Shown: one piece after another, positions 25,837 through 34,421 of the stretch
Layout of the letters: each line of letters begins with the position of its first letter
How positions within the stretch are numbered: position 1 is the first letter of the stretch
Origin: an uncultured Sphingomonadaceae bacterium
Lineage (GTDB): Bacteria > Pseudomonadota > Alphaproteobacteria > Sphingomonadales > Sphingomonadaceae
Direction: 5' to 3'
Assembly: GCA_947488845.1 (NCBI GenBank)
Contig: CANLBM010000024.1
Span: 1 to 34,842, forward strand
DNA: 34,842 bases
The notes under the pieces: generated by a model
What the model was told of the DNA's origin: nothing
The model's database searches: none
The model's input: the letters and a program-made list of their open reading frames with translations, nothing else
Translations under genes and position numbers: made by a program

Positions 25837-28208
25837 ATAAACACACATTTTTGTCCGGTTGCGCGATTGCGGTTTTCGGATGGAGCGGACTAACTACGTC
25901 GGCAAACGCGCAGGATGCCACCGAACCGGTTTCAAAAGTTGCCGCGGACGTGGACGATGCGGTCATCATCGTGACCGCGCGTCGGCGCGACGAAGCGCTG
26001 CAAGACGTTCCGATGTCCATCGCGTCCATCGGCGGCGATGCTCTCGAAAAGTCGCAGATTTCCAAGCCCGAGGCGCTGGCCTCGCGGGTGCCGACGCTGA
26101 ACATCGCGGTCGGAGGCTCGGGTTCGGGCGGGCAGATCAGCCTGCGCGGAATTGGCTCCTCCAACGTATCCGCCGCGTTCGACAGTGCCGTTGCGCTCGA
26201 CTTCGACGGCGTGGTGCTCAGTTCCATGCGCCTGGTCCAGGCCGGCTTCTTCGATGTCGCGCAGATCGATGTCCTCAAGGGGCCTCAGTCACTCTACTTC
26301 GGCAAGAGCGCGACGGCCGGGGTGCTGTCCATCCGGTCCGCCGATCCGACCACGACGTTCGAGGCTTCGCTTCGCGGGTCTTACGAGATTGAGGAGAAGG
26401 GCTATACAGTCGAAGGATATGTCTCTGGCCCGATCAGCGATACGCTCGGCTATCGGATCGCTGGCCGTTATAACAAGATTGACGAGCTCTATGTCAACGC
26501 TGCGCCAAATGTTGCCAATTCCTATCGCGGAGAGGAGAACGTTAATCTGCGCGGCACGCTGGAATGGGAGCCCAGCGACAGTTTCAAATTCAACGTCAAA
26601 GCCAATTACGTTCGCCATGATAATGACGGGGAAATCCGCCACACCCAGATTTTCTGTGGGGCGAATGGGGTGCCCGACCCGCTGGTTTTGCTGGGCGGGG
26701 CGGTCGTCGTTCCACCCGGCTATGATTGCAATTCCTTCGATAACACTTTCTGGCTGCCCGATTCCGCTGCGCCGCTAGGGCAGATGGCGCCTCCGGGGAT
26801 GGATAATAATGGTGGTGTGCCGTTCAACAATACCGACATCTATCTGGTGCGCGCGCGCGCAGATATCGCGTTGCAAGATAATTTGTCGCTCGCCTTGGTG
26901 AGTGGCTATTTCGACTTCGAATCGCGCGGTCAGGATTTCTACGGCTATGGCGGTATGTTCGGGGTCGGAACCGACCTCAACCGCAACCGAACCAAACAGT
27001 TCAGCCAGGAAATTCGACTGACCAGCGATAACGTCGGTCCGTTCAATTGGCTTTTCGGAGGTTTCTACGAACGTCGCGATATCCTCTTCGAAGCAGCTCA
27101 GAATGCGGTTAATATCTCATTCCTGACGCCCGATCCGGTGACTGGGGCGACATTTGACTGGCGCCGCCAGCACTACACAACCGCCGATGCCTATTCGGTT
27201 TTCGGAAGTGTGTTGGTCGAGCCGACCGATCGCCTCGAACTGTCGGCTGGACTGCGCTACACCAAGGAAGAAAAGGTCAACCGGATCGAGGTTCCCTTCG
27301 TCCATGCCGTATTGTCCGGGCCACCATTTAACTTCATAACCAGCGGTTTTCAATCGCCTCAGATCCGCTTCGACGACGATAATCTGTCGCCCGAAGTTTC
27401 CATCAAATACGAGATATCCGATGCCGCTCACATCTATGCGGCCTACAAAAAGGGCTTCAAATCCGGTGGGATCGACAACAGTGCACTGCCGTCGAGCGGG
27501 TTGAGTGACATCGTCGCATCAGGCGATTACTCACAGCTGATCTTCGGTTCGGAAACCGCTGAAGGGTTTGAAATTGGGTTGAAAAGCATGTTGGCGCAGG
27601 ATCAGCTCCGTCTGAACCTCTCGCTTTTCAATTATGTTTTCTCCGACCTGCAAATCCAGAGTTTTGACCCGATCGCTATCCAGTACAGAACCGGCAATGC
27701 TGGCGAGTTGCGCTCACGCGGGGGCGATATCGATCTCAGCTGGCGTTCGCCTGTTGACGGGTTAACCCTGGCAGCCGCAATCGCCTATACCAACGCCAAA
27801 TTCACCAAGACTTACATCTCCAATACCGGGGTCGACCTGGACGGCAGGGCGGCGCCCAGAGCTCCCAAGTGGTCCGGCAATATCTCGTTCGACTGGACCC
27901 TCCCGATGTCGAATAATCTCGACCTCAGCCTGTTCGGTCTGGCCAATTATTCAGGATCCTATTTCGCGGATGCTACGTCATTTGATGACTATGTGCAGAA
28001 CGAATACGTTACGCTGGACGCAAATATCTCGATCGGATCGCCGGATGATTCCTGGCGCGTGTCCCTTATCGGCAACAACCTGACTGACAAGATTTACGTC
28101 AATCAGGCTTCCGGGCGTCCGTTCCGGCAAGCCGGTGTGGGTGATGACCTCGCTTTAACGCAAAATCGGGGTCGGCAGGTCTTCGTGGAACTGGCGGTTA
28201 AATACTGA
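25830..28208 (+). CDS. TonB-dependent outer-membrane receptor (intact)
   Basis: A 792-residue receptor: signal peptide (FLSGCAIAVFGWSGLTTSANA, cut before QDA), TonB-box-like VIIVTARRRDEALQDVPMSI, plug motif DVAQIDVLKGPQSLYFGKSA, then a long beta-barrel with typical blocks (AAYKKGFKSGG; NLTDKIYVNQ) ending in FVELAVKY with an aromatic last residue. It should import a hydrophobic substrate across the outer membrane with TonB energy. ATG 25830 follows GGGAG; GTG 25821 is less likely. It overlaps the ligase gene by seven bases, so uptake and activation are co-expressed. Its plug is related to the broken receptor at 14955. Confidence 0.93.
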   Translation: MLNKHTFLSGCAIAVFGWSGLTTSANAQDATEPVSKVAADVDDAVIIVTARRRDEALQDVPMSIASIGGDALEKSQISKPEALASRVPTLNIAVGGSGSGGQISLRGIGSSNVSAAFDSAVALDFDGVVLSSMRLVQAGFFDVAQIDVLKGPQSLYFGKSATAGVLSIRSADPTTTFEASLRGSYEIEEKGYTVEGYVSGPISDTLGYRIAGRYNKIDELYVNAAPNVANSYRGEENVNLRGTLEWEPSDSFKFNVKANYVRHDNDGEIRHTQIFCGANGVPDPLVLLGGAVVVPPGYDCNSFDNTFWLPDSAAPLGQMAPPGMDNNGGVPFNNTDIYLVRARADIALQDNLSLALVSGYFDFESRGQDFYGYGGMFGVGTDLNRNRTKQFSQEIRLTSDNVGPFNWLFGGFYERRDILFEAAQNAVNISFLTPDPVTGATFDWRRQHYTTADAYSVFGSVLVEPTDRLELSAGLRYTKEEKVNRIEVPFVHAVLSGPPFNFITSGFQSPQIRFDDDNLSPEVSIKYEISDAAHIYAAYKKGFKSGGIDNSALPSSGLSDIVASGDYSQLIFGSETAEGFEIGLKSMLAQDQLRLNLSLFNYVFSDLQIQSFDPIAIQYRTGNAGELRSRGGDIDLSWRSPVDGLTLAAAIAYTNAKFTKTYISNTGVDLDGRAAPRAPKWSGNISFDWTLPMSNNLDLSLFGLANYSGSYFADATSFDDYVQNEYVTLDANISIGSPDDSWRVSLIGNNLTDKIYVNQASGRPFRQAGVGDDLALTQNRGRQVFVELAVKY

Positions 28209-28249
28209 ACGCGAAAAGATGAAAAATCGAAACGTAGAAAGGTGAGATT

Positions 28250-29788
28250 ATGGTTGAGACATTGACAGGAACGAACCGGTCAAAGGGCTTGTCTTACCAA
28301 GAACTTTTGAAGACCGATTCGAAAAGCGTACCTGCCTCTCTGAAAAAGCAGTCATCGGCGGATGACGCCCCGCTTTCGATCGGTGTCGAACGCTACTACA
28401 CCCGCGAGTTCCACGATCTGGAAGTCGAGAAACTCTGGGGTCGTGTGTGGCAGCTTGCCTGCCATGAGGACGATATCCCGAACGTCGGTGATGTGCTGAA
28501 TTACGATATCGCGTCGCTCTCCTACATAGTCGTCAGGACCAGCGAAAACGAATTTTCGGCCTTTCCCAATGCCTGCCGCCATCGCGGTCGCAAGCTGGTC
28601 GATTGTCGTAAGAAGGGGCTGGGCGTCTTGCGCTGCCCCTTCCACGGATGGTCATGGAGCCTCGACGGCAAGCTAAAGGAAGTTCCCTGCCAGTGGGATT
28701 TTCCCGGCGTAAGCGAAGCAACCCATTCCTTGCCGAAGGTGAAGACCGGGCGCTGGGGCGGGTTCGTCTTCATCAATCCCGATCCCGATGCACAGCCGCT
28801 CGAAGAATTTCTCGGTGATATCAACGAACACTGGTCCACGCTTCCCTTCGAGCGGCGTTACAAGGCTGTCCACGTTGCCAAGAAACTGCCTTGCAACTGG
28901 AAGATCGCGCAGGAAGCCTTCATGGAATCCTACCACGTGATCGCCACTCACCCGACACTCCTGTTGGAGATGGGGGATGCCAATTCGCAATATGACAGCT
29001 TCGGCACTTTGTCGCGCGCGATCTCGCCCCAGGGCATCGCCAGTCCGCATATCGACACCGAATTGGCCGGCGAGCCATTTGACGACACCACGCCTTTCAC
29101 AGCCTATCGCCATCCGATTACCGGCGATTTTTACGAACGGCTGGAAGAAGACCGCATTCGCCTGACGAAGAAAGATGGTCGCAACGGCATTTTCGACTCG
29201 AATGCAGAGCCGCTGGAAGGCGAACTGGAAAATGCCGATCAGCATATCTGCAACTGGTTCGGTGGCCGCCTGACCCCCGATATGGAGGCGGACAAGCATG
29301 TCTTCGGTGCGCTGCCCGTAGCGGAAGCAAGGGCCCAGCGCGCCGCGGCCCGACGGGAACAATTGCGACCGCTCATGGGTGACGAGATCGATAAGGTGTG
29401 CGATGCCGAACTGGTCGATTCCATCTATTACAGCATCTTCCCCAACATCAGCCCGTGGGGGTGCTACAATCCTATCTTCTACCGCTTCCGGCCCGATGGC
29501 GACAATACGGAAAAGTGCATTCACGAAGTGATGTTCATGATGCCGGTCCCCGAGGGGCAGGATCGTCCGCCCGCCGCGCAAATCCGCTGGCTGGACATGG
29601 ATGACGATTACATGGAAGCACCCGAACTCGGACGACTGGCCAAGGTGTTCAACCAGGATCAGCTTAACCTGCGCGCCGTGCAGCAGGGTTTGCACAGCGT
29701 TCCCGAAGGACGGGTGACGCTGGCGGAATATCAGGAAACTAAAATCCGCCATTTCCATGCCAATCTCAACGATTGGCTGGGTCTTTAG
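28250..29788 (+). CDS. Rieske ring-hydroxylating oxygenase, alpha subunit
   Basis: A 512-residue oxygenase. The Rieske centre is Cys109-x-His111 and Cys129-x2-His132 (CRHRG; CPFHGW). The mononuclear iron site is His229 and His234 (SYHVIATH) with Asp470 (FNQDQLN) as the likely third ligand. Glu226 stands where many relatives have the bridging aspartate. The region from about 245 to 385 is longer than usual, which accounts for the extra length. No beta subunit, ferredoxin or reductase gene is adjacent, so it is probably an alpha-only (trimeric) mono- or dioxygenase. GAAAGGTGAG precedes the ATG. The substrate is unknown; the cluster suggests a polycyclic or alicyclic acid. Confidence 0.93.
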   Translation: MVETLTGTNRSKGLSYQELLKTDSKSVPASLKKQSSADDAPLSIGVERYYTREFHDLEVEKLWGRVWQLACHEDDIPNVGDVLNYDIASLSYIVVRTSENEFSAFPNACRHRGRKLVDCRKKGLGVLRCPFHGWSWSLDGKLKEVPCQWDFPGVSEATHSLPKVKTGRWGGFVFINPDPDAQPLEEFLGDINEHWSTLPFERRYKAVHVAKKLPCNWKIAQEAFMESYHVIATHPTLLLEMGDANSQYDSFGTLSRAISPQGIASPHIDTELAGEPFDDTTPFTAYRHPITGDFYERLEEDRIRLTKKDGRNGIFDSNAEPLEGELENADQHICNWFGGRLTPDMEADKHVFGALPVAEARAQRAAARREQLRPLMGDEIDKVCDAELVDSIYYSIFPNISPWGCYNPIFYRFRPDGDNTEKCIHEVMFMMPVPEGQDRPPAAQIRWLDMDDDYMEAPELGRLAKVFNQDQLNLRAVQQGLHSVPEGRVTLAEYQETKIRHFHANLNDWLGL

Positions 29789-29842
29789 GCGCTCGCCCAG
29801 CCCATTCCATTTGCCTGCGAAGCAGAAACACGAGGTCAGTTC

Positions 29843-30835
29843 ATGAATAAACCGGCATCTTCGCCATCCCTGTCGCCCGACGTGGCGCGGACGATTTACC
29901 GCAAGGCTTATCTCATCAATCGCACGGACGAGAGATTTCGGGCAATGCTGACCAATGGCGAACTGGCGGTCGCCTATTATCCTGTCCGCGGACATGAGGT
30001 GATTGCGGCGGCCGCGATGGCAGCGCTGGAGCCAGAAGATTACCTCGTGACGACCTATCGCGGCCTGCACGACGCGCTGGGCAAGGGTATTCCCTCTCGC
30101 CTGTTGTGGGCCGAATTCGCCGGCAAGCGAACGGGAACCTGCAAGGGCAAGGGCGGGCCGATGCACATCACCCATCCCGAAACCGGCGTAATGGTGACTA
30201 CCGGTATCGTCGGTTCGGGCATCCCGATCGCCAACGGTCTGGCCATGGCATCGCAAATTCGCGGCGAAAACCGGGTGGCGGTAGCAAGCTTCGGCGACGG
30301 GGCCAGCAATATCGGCGCCTTCCATGAGGCGCTAAACATGGCGTCGGTTTGGAAACTGCCGGTGATCTTCCTGTGTCAGAACAACCAGTATGCCGAACAC
30401 ACGACACTGGCTGCCGGTACTTCGGTGACCAGCATCGCAGAACGTGCGGGCTCTTATGGCATGCCAGGCGTTTCTTGCGACGGGTTAGACCCGGCCAGCG
30501 TCTACGAGGCGATGAGCGAAGCGGTCAGCCGCGCGCGCGCCGGTGACGGACCGACACTGCTCGAAGCGCGCACTTTCCGACTGCTGGGGCACATATTCGG
30601 CGCGGACTACAGCTATGTTCCCAAGGAAGACCTGAGCGCCGCCGAAGAACGTGCCAGCATGGCGAAGCTACGCCAATGGATCAGTGAACGGCAGGTTTCC
30701 GAAGCTGATCTGGCGCAGATCGAGCAGGAGGTGGATGCCGAGATCGAAGAGGCCGTCGCCTTCGCGCTGGAGAGCGAATCGCCCGATCCGGACGAAATCA
30801 GGTTCGATATCTACGAAACGGAGCAAGCGACATGA
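29843..30835 (+). CDS. 2-oxoacid/acetoin dehydrogenase E1, alpha subunit
   Basis: A 330-residue thiamine-diphosphate enzyme subunit. The TPP motif begins GDGASNIGAFHEALNMA and ends in QNNQYA, matching GDG-x(about 25)-NN. GTCKGKGGPMHITHPETGV and GIVGSGIPIANGLAMA are conserved E1-alpha blocks. It resembles AcoA-type acetoin dehydrogenase E1 more than pyruvate dehydrogenase. GAGG precedes the ATG. The beta-subunit gene overlaps its stop. The pair should decarboxylate a 2-oxoacid or cleave an alpha-hydroxyketone, giving an acyl group for a lipoyl arm. Substrate unknown. Confidence 0.93.
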   Translation: MNKPASSPSLSPDVARTIYRKAYLINRTDERFRAMLTNGELAVAYYPVRGHEVIAAAAMAALEPEDYLVTTYRGLHDALGKGIPSRLLWAEFAGKRTGTCKGKGGPMHITHPETGVMVTTGIVGSGIPIANGLAMASQIRGENRVAVASFGDGASNIGAFHEALNMASVWKLPVIFLCQNNQYAEHTTLAAGTSVTSIAERAGSYGMPGVSCDGLDPASVYEAMSEAVSRARAGDGPTLLEARTFRLLGHIFGADYSYVPKEDLSAAEERASMAKLRQWISERQVSEADLAQIEQEVDAEIEEAVAFALESESPDPDEIRFDIYETEQAT

Positions 30836-31827
30836 GCGCGGAGAATAGCAGTTTCGCACAGGCGTTGAACGCTGCGCTTGATGACGCAATGGCGGATGAC
30901 GATAACGTCATCATGCTGGGCGAGGACGTTGGCGACGAACAGGGCGGTGGCGTGTTCAAGGTCAGCAAGGGGCTGTCGGGCAAGTACGGGACGAACCGTG
31001 TCCGCTCCACCCCCATCTCCGAACAGGCGATCATAGGCGCCGCGGTCGGCGCGGCCATCACCGGCATGCGCCCGGTGGCCGAGATTATGCTGATGAATTT
31101 CATCACCATTGCAATGGACCAATTGGTCAACCACGCTGCCAAGCTGCGGTTCATGTCCGGGGGGCAGACGAACGTTCCGCTAGTCGTGCGCACGACGACC
31201 GGCGCGGGCGTGGGTTTCGGGGGGCAGCATTCGGATATGCTGGAAGCCTGGTTTGCCCATGTTCCGGGCCTCAAGATCGCGACCGCGTCCAATCCGGCCG
31301 ACGCTTATGGCCTATTGCGCTCGGCAATCGACGATGAAGACCCGACCATTCTGATCGAGAACATTACGCACTACGGGATGACCGGCCCGGCTGCCGAGCC
31401 GGGCTATCGTGTGCCACTGGGCAAGGCGGCGATTACGCGCGAGGGCGGGGATGTCACTCTCGTCACTTATGGCCGGGGCGTGGGCGATTGCCTCACGGCG
31501 GCGGGCCAGCTTGCCGATGAAGGTATTGCCGCAGAAGTCATCGACCTACGCACCGTGTCGCCCTGGGATGAGGAGGCCGTCCTTGCGTCGGTCGCCAAAA
31601 CCAAGCGCGCTGTGATCGTTCACGAAGCGGTACGCCCGTTCGGTGCCGGTGCGGAAATCTCGGCGCGTATTCACGAAGAACTGTTTAACGACTTGGCGGG
31701 GCCGGTCCAGCGGGTCGCTTCCTATCCCTCACCCGTTCCCTTTGCGAAGTCGCTGGAAACAGCCTTCCTCTACAGCGTCGCGGACATTGTCCAAGCGGCG
31801 CGTGAAACCACTAAAAAGAAAGCATAG
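30832..31827 (+). CDS. 2-oxoacid/acetoin dehydrogenase E1, beta subunit
   Basis: A 331-residue transketolase-like E1-beta: MLGEDVGDEQGGGVFKVSKG, the TPISEQA motif whose glutamate contacts the thiazolium/aminopyrimidine ring, and C-terminal HEAVRPFGAGAEISARI. ATGA overlap with E1-alpha shows coupled translation in 1:1 ratio. The alpha/beta heterotetramer should be complete and active. The next gene, two bases downstream of the stop, is a lone lipoyl domain and not a full E2. Confidence 0.93.
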   Translation: MSAENSSFAQALNAALDDAMADDDNVIMLGEDVGDEQGGGVFKVSKGLSGKYGTNRVRSTPISEQAIIGAAVGAAITGMRPVAEIMLMNFITIAMDQLVNHAAKLRFMSGGQTNVPLVVRTTTGAGVGFGGQHSDMLEAWFAHVPGLKIATASNPADAYGLLRSAIDDEDPTILIENITHYGMTGPAAEPGYRVPLGKAAITREGGDVTLVTYGRGVGDCLTAAGQLADEGIAAEVIDLRTVSPWDEEAVLASVAKTKRAVIVHEAVRPFGAGAEISARIHEELFNDLAGPVQRVASYPSPVPFAKSLETAFLYSVADIVQAARETTKKKA

Positions 31828-31829
31828 AG

Positions 31830-32060
31830 ATGAGTGTAGAAGTTCGTATACCCAAGCTTGGAATGAGTGCGCAGACGTCGACTCTTGTGGAATGGTTCGT
31901 CGAAGACGGCGCTCAGGTGCAAAAGGGCACACCATTTTATGCGGTGGAAACCGACAAGTCGACGACGGAGGTGGAAGCGCCCGCTGACGGAAAGGTCGAG
32001 ATCATCGGTGAAATCGATACCGAATATGAGGTGGGTGCCCTGATCGCGCGGATCACCTGA
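31830..32060 (+). CDS. Free-standing lipoyl-domain protein
   Basis: A 76-residue protein that is nothing but a lipoyl domain: VRIPKLGMSAQTSTLVEWFV, then the ETDKSTTEVEAP hairpin with Lys43 as the lipoylation site, then the final strands. Normal E2 proteins continue into a subunit-binding domain and a catalytic acyltransferase domain; here a stop follows at once and no E2 core or E3 gene occurs in the window. It should accept the acyl group from the E1 pair as a small mobile carrier, like an acyl carrier protein. Lipoate ligase or LipB/LipA must be supplied in trans. Confidence 0.9.
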   Translation: MSVEVRIPKLGMSAQTSTLVEWFVEDGAQVQKGTPFYAVETDKSTTEVEAPADGKVEIIGEIDTEYEVGALIARIT

Positions 32061-32088
32061 ACATGGCGGAGGAGCGGAGTAAAAGCAA

Positions 32089-32499
32089 ATGAGCAATGAG
32101 ATTTTTGCAGATGACCAGGACGGCAAGGTCCGCATTATCGCCGGCAGAAGCCGCGAAAACGGACAGATTGTCTTTCCCCTGCCCCAAGGTGCGGAGGAGG
32201 CGGACTACGAACGGATCGAACTACCGCCCAGCGGCACATTGTGGACCTATACCGTCCAGCGCATTCCGCCGAAGAACCCACCATTTGTCGGGATCAACAG
32301 CCCCGACGAATATCAGCCTTTCGCGGTCGGCTATGTTCGGCTTGGGGATGAGGTAATGATCGAGGGCCGGATTGCGGGCGATCCCGACAGTCTGGAGATC
32401 GGAATGCCGATGGACTGCGTGACCATTTCTTTCCCCACAGCGAATGGGGCGGAAATGGCGACTTATGCCTTCACACCGGCCAACGGGAGCAAGTTATGA
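32089..32499 (+). CDS. OB-fold protein (DUF35) lacking the zinc ribbon
   Basis: A 136-residue DUF35 relative. The OB-fold is well kept (SGTLWTYTVQRIPPKNPPFVG; PFAVGYVRLGDEVMIEGRI), but the zinc-ribbon cysteines are gone: where relatives have CxxC it reads GRSRENGQIVFP, and the second CxxC is deleted. The only cysteine is in MDCVTIS. It overlaps the thiolase gene downstream (ATGA), repeating the OB-fold/thiolase pairing of the leftward operon in the opposite order. It should bind the thiolase as a partner or acyl-CoA-binding subunit. Confidence 0.85.
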   Translation: MSNEIFADDQDGKVRIIAGRSRENGQIVFPLPQGAEEADYERIELPPSGTLWTYTVQRIPPKNPPFVGINSPDEYQPFAVGYVRLGDEVMIEGRIAGDPDSLEIGMPMDCVTISFPTANGAEMATYAFTPANGSKL

Positions 32500-33641
32500 A
32501 TGATGTATATGTGATAGGTGCCGGCATCCATCCCTTCGGGCGGCACGAAGGCAAGACCGGTCTCGATCTTGGAGTCGATGCCACCAAGCTGGCGTTAGAG
32601 GACTGCGGGATCGAGTGGCGCGATGTGCAGGCGGCCTTTGGCGGCTCTTCAGCCTCGGGCAATGCAGATGCGGTACTGCCGCGCATGGGCCTGACCGGTA
32701 TTCAGTTCATCAATGTCGCCAATGGCTGCGCCACGGGCGGTTCTTCCGTCCTGTCTGCCTACTGGGCGATCAAGGCCGGGGAATTCGACACGGCCCTGGC
32801 GGTTGGGTTCGACAAGCATCCCCGCGGATCGTTCAACCCCGATCCAGTCAGGTACGGGCTGCCGCAATGGTATGGTGAAACCGGCATGATGCTGACGACC
32901 CAGTTTTTCGCTATGAAGATTCAGCGATATATGCACGATCACGGCATTTCCGCACAGACGCTGGCGGGTGTCGCGGCCAAGGCATTCACGAACGGCTCGG
33001 GCACACCCCATGCTTGGCGCCGCACGCCGATGGATGTCGATACCGTGCTGAATTCGCGCATGATCAGCGATCCGCTGACACAATACATGTTCTGTAGCCC
33101 ATCGGAGGGCGGGGTCGCGTTGATCCTGGCGTCGGAGAAGAAAGCGCGCGAACTGGGGCGCACGCAGGTCAAGCTGCGGGGGGCCGCGTTCAAGACCCGA
33201 CCGGAACACAGTTTCGAGGTATTTTCCCCTCTGTTGTCGGTCGAACGGGGCGAAACGCCCACCATGCTAGCGGCGCGTTCGGCGTTCGAGAATGCCGGCG
33301 TCGGCCCGGAAGACATCGATTTAGCCCAGATACAGGACACCGAAAGTGGTGCCGAAATAATGCATATGGCCGAAAACGGTTTTTGTGACGATGGCGACCA
33401 GGAGCAATGGATTTCTGAAGGGCGCACGACAATCGGTGGTAAACTGCCGATCAATACGGATGGAGGTTGCATCGCTTGCGGCGAACCGATCGGTGCATCG
33501 GGCCTGCGGCAGATCTATGAAAACGTTTTGCAATTGCGCGGCCAGGCCGAAAACCGGCAGGTCGAAAACGCTAGGCTGGCCTATTCCCAAGTTTATGGTG
33601 CTCCGGGCCTTTCTGCAATCGCCATTCTGGAAAAGCAGTAA
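32496..33641 (+). CDS. Thiolase-fold enzyme with nucleophilic cysteine retained
   Basis: A 381-residue thiolase-superfamily protein beginning VYVIGAGIHPFGRH. Unlike the homologue at 7676 it has a cysteine (Cys78, NGCATGGSS) at the nucleophile position. The C-terminal GHP motif reads GEPIGASGLRQ, and the second catalytic cysteine loop reads VYGAPG, so it is not a standard beta-ketothiolase. It may form an acyl-enzyme and move the acyl group to or from CoA, or act as an aldolase. It overlaps the OB-fold gene and is the last enzyme gene before the TetR regulator. Confidence 0.87.
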   Translation: MNDVYVIGAGIHPFGRHEGKTGLDLGVDATKLALEDCGIEWRDVQAAFGGSSASGNADAVLPRMGLTGIQFINVANGCATGGSSVLSAYWAIKAGEFDTALAVGFDKHPRGSFNPDPVRYGLPQWYGETGMMLTTQFFAMKIQRYMHDHGISAQTLAGVAAKAFTNGSGTPHAWRRTPMDVDTVLNSRMISDPLTQYMFCSPSEGGVALILASEKKARELGRTQVKLRGAAFKTRPEHSFEVFSPLLSVERGETPTMLAARSAFENAGVGPEDIDLAQIQDTESGAEIMHMAENGFCDDGDQEQWISEGRTTIGGKLPINTDGGCIACGEPIGASGLRQIYENVLQLRGQAENRQVENARLAYSQVYGAPGLSAIAILEKQ

Positions 33642-33643
33642 TT

Positions 33644-33670
33644 CTGCCAGATTGCATAATTTTCTGTCAG
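33644..33670. promoter_or_regulatory. Two CTGNCAG motifs 20 bp apart before the TetR gene
   Basis: CTGCCAG (33644-33650) and CTGTCAG (33664-33670) are each palindromic 7-mers, spaced 20 bases centre to centre, i.e. two helical turns. They lie between the thiolase stop and the TetR start, where an autoregulatory operator would be expected. Weak evidence. Confidence 0.3.
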
Positions 33671-33734
33671 GCCGTATATTTGACCTTGCCATCTTGCGCA
33701 AAAGAGGGAACCGTGTGAATTGCTAGATATCCCA

Positions 33735-34421
33735 ATGACCTATGACAGCCTCGCGATGGGCGAGAGGCGGAAGCGTATTCTTCACGAAACTCGAAAACTC
33801 ATTAATGAAGAGGGGTTAGAAGGATTCAGCATGCGCAAAATCAGCATGAGGGCAGAAGTCGCGCCCAAGACGCTTTACAATGCCTTTGGCGATCGGGACC
33901 GGCTGATAGGTCTTGCAATCAGGGAAATGTATGATGCGGTTCGGGAGAATGTAAAGTTCAGAACATCCGACAAGACACTGGCGGGACTGCTGGATCGGGC
34001 CATCATGCTCAATCGCGGCAATCTCAAGGCGCGCAATTACGCGAAGGCTGTCTCTACGATCTACTTCGCGAAGGATATAGACAAGGATCTGCGCGATATC
34101 CTGCAGGAAATGGCAGTGGGCAAAACCAGCGAATGGCTAGAGGATTTACGGGCATGCGGGCAGCTTCAGGACTGGGTGGATATCGAACACCTGACCCGAC
34201 ACATGGCCAACATGGAGTACGGCCTGATACTGGACTGGGCCACTGGCAGGGTGAAGGATTCGGAATATCTGTTCCGGTTTGTGGAGATTGTGCTCTTCAG
34301 TGCGATGGCTGCGACGCGGGGCGAAGTCTACGAAACGGCGCAAGCCATGATGACTAGCATGGCGGAGACGCGCGAGGTTCCGACATTCCAAAACCCCGCT
34401 ATCCGCTTCCAGAACTCGTAG
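33735..34421 (+). CDS. TetR-family transcriptional regulator
   Basis: A regulator of about 228 residues with an N-terminal HTH: KRILHETRKLINEEGLEGFS, then MRKISMRAEVAPKTLYNAFG and DRDRLIGLAI, the usual TetR three-helix unit. The C-terminal part is helical and has no recognised ligand motif. The start is uncertain: ATG 33735 lacks a clear ribosome site, TTG 33720 has AGAGGG about 11 bases upstream, and ATG 33756 also leaves the HTH whole. It closes the rightward operon and may control it through the 18099-18699 region. Confidence 0.88.
   Translation: MTYDSLAMGERRKRILHETRKLINEEGLEGFSMRKISMRAEVAPKTLYNAFGDRDRLIGLAIREMYDAVRENVKFRTSDKTLAGLLDRAIMLNRGNLKARNYAKAVSTIYFAKDIDKDLRDILQEMAVGKTSEWLEDLRACGQLQDWVDIEHLTRHMANMEYGLILDWATGRVKDSEYLFRFVEIVLFSAMAATRGEVYETAQAMMTSMAETREVPTFQNPAIRFQNS

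Noticed and set aside
28673..30325. 550-residue open frame on the minus strand opposite the Rieske and E1-alpha genes
   Set aside because: It spans two well-supported forward genes and their gap; long antisense frames are common in GC-rich DNA, and no domain is visible.
18700..33641. Assignment as an estrogen or testosterone degradation cluster
   Set aside because: The diagnostic ring-cleavage genes (extradiol dioxygenase, KshA/B, TesD-type hydrolase) are absent, so only a broad polycyclic or alicyclic substrate class is proposed.
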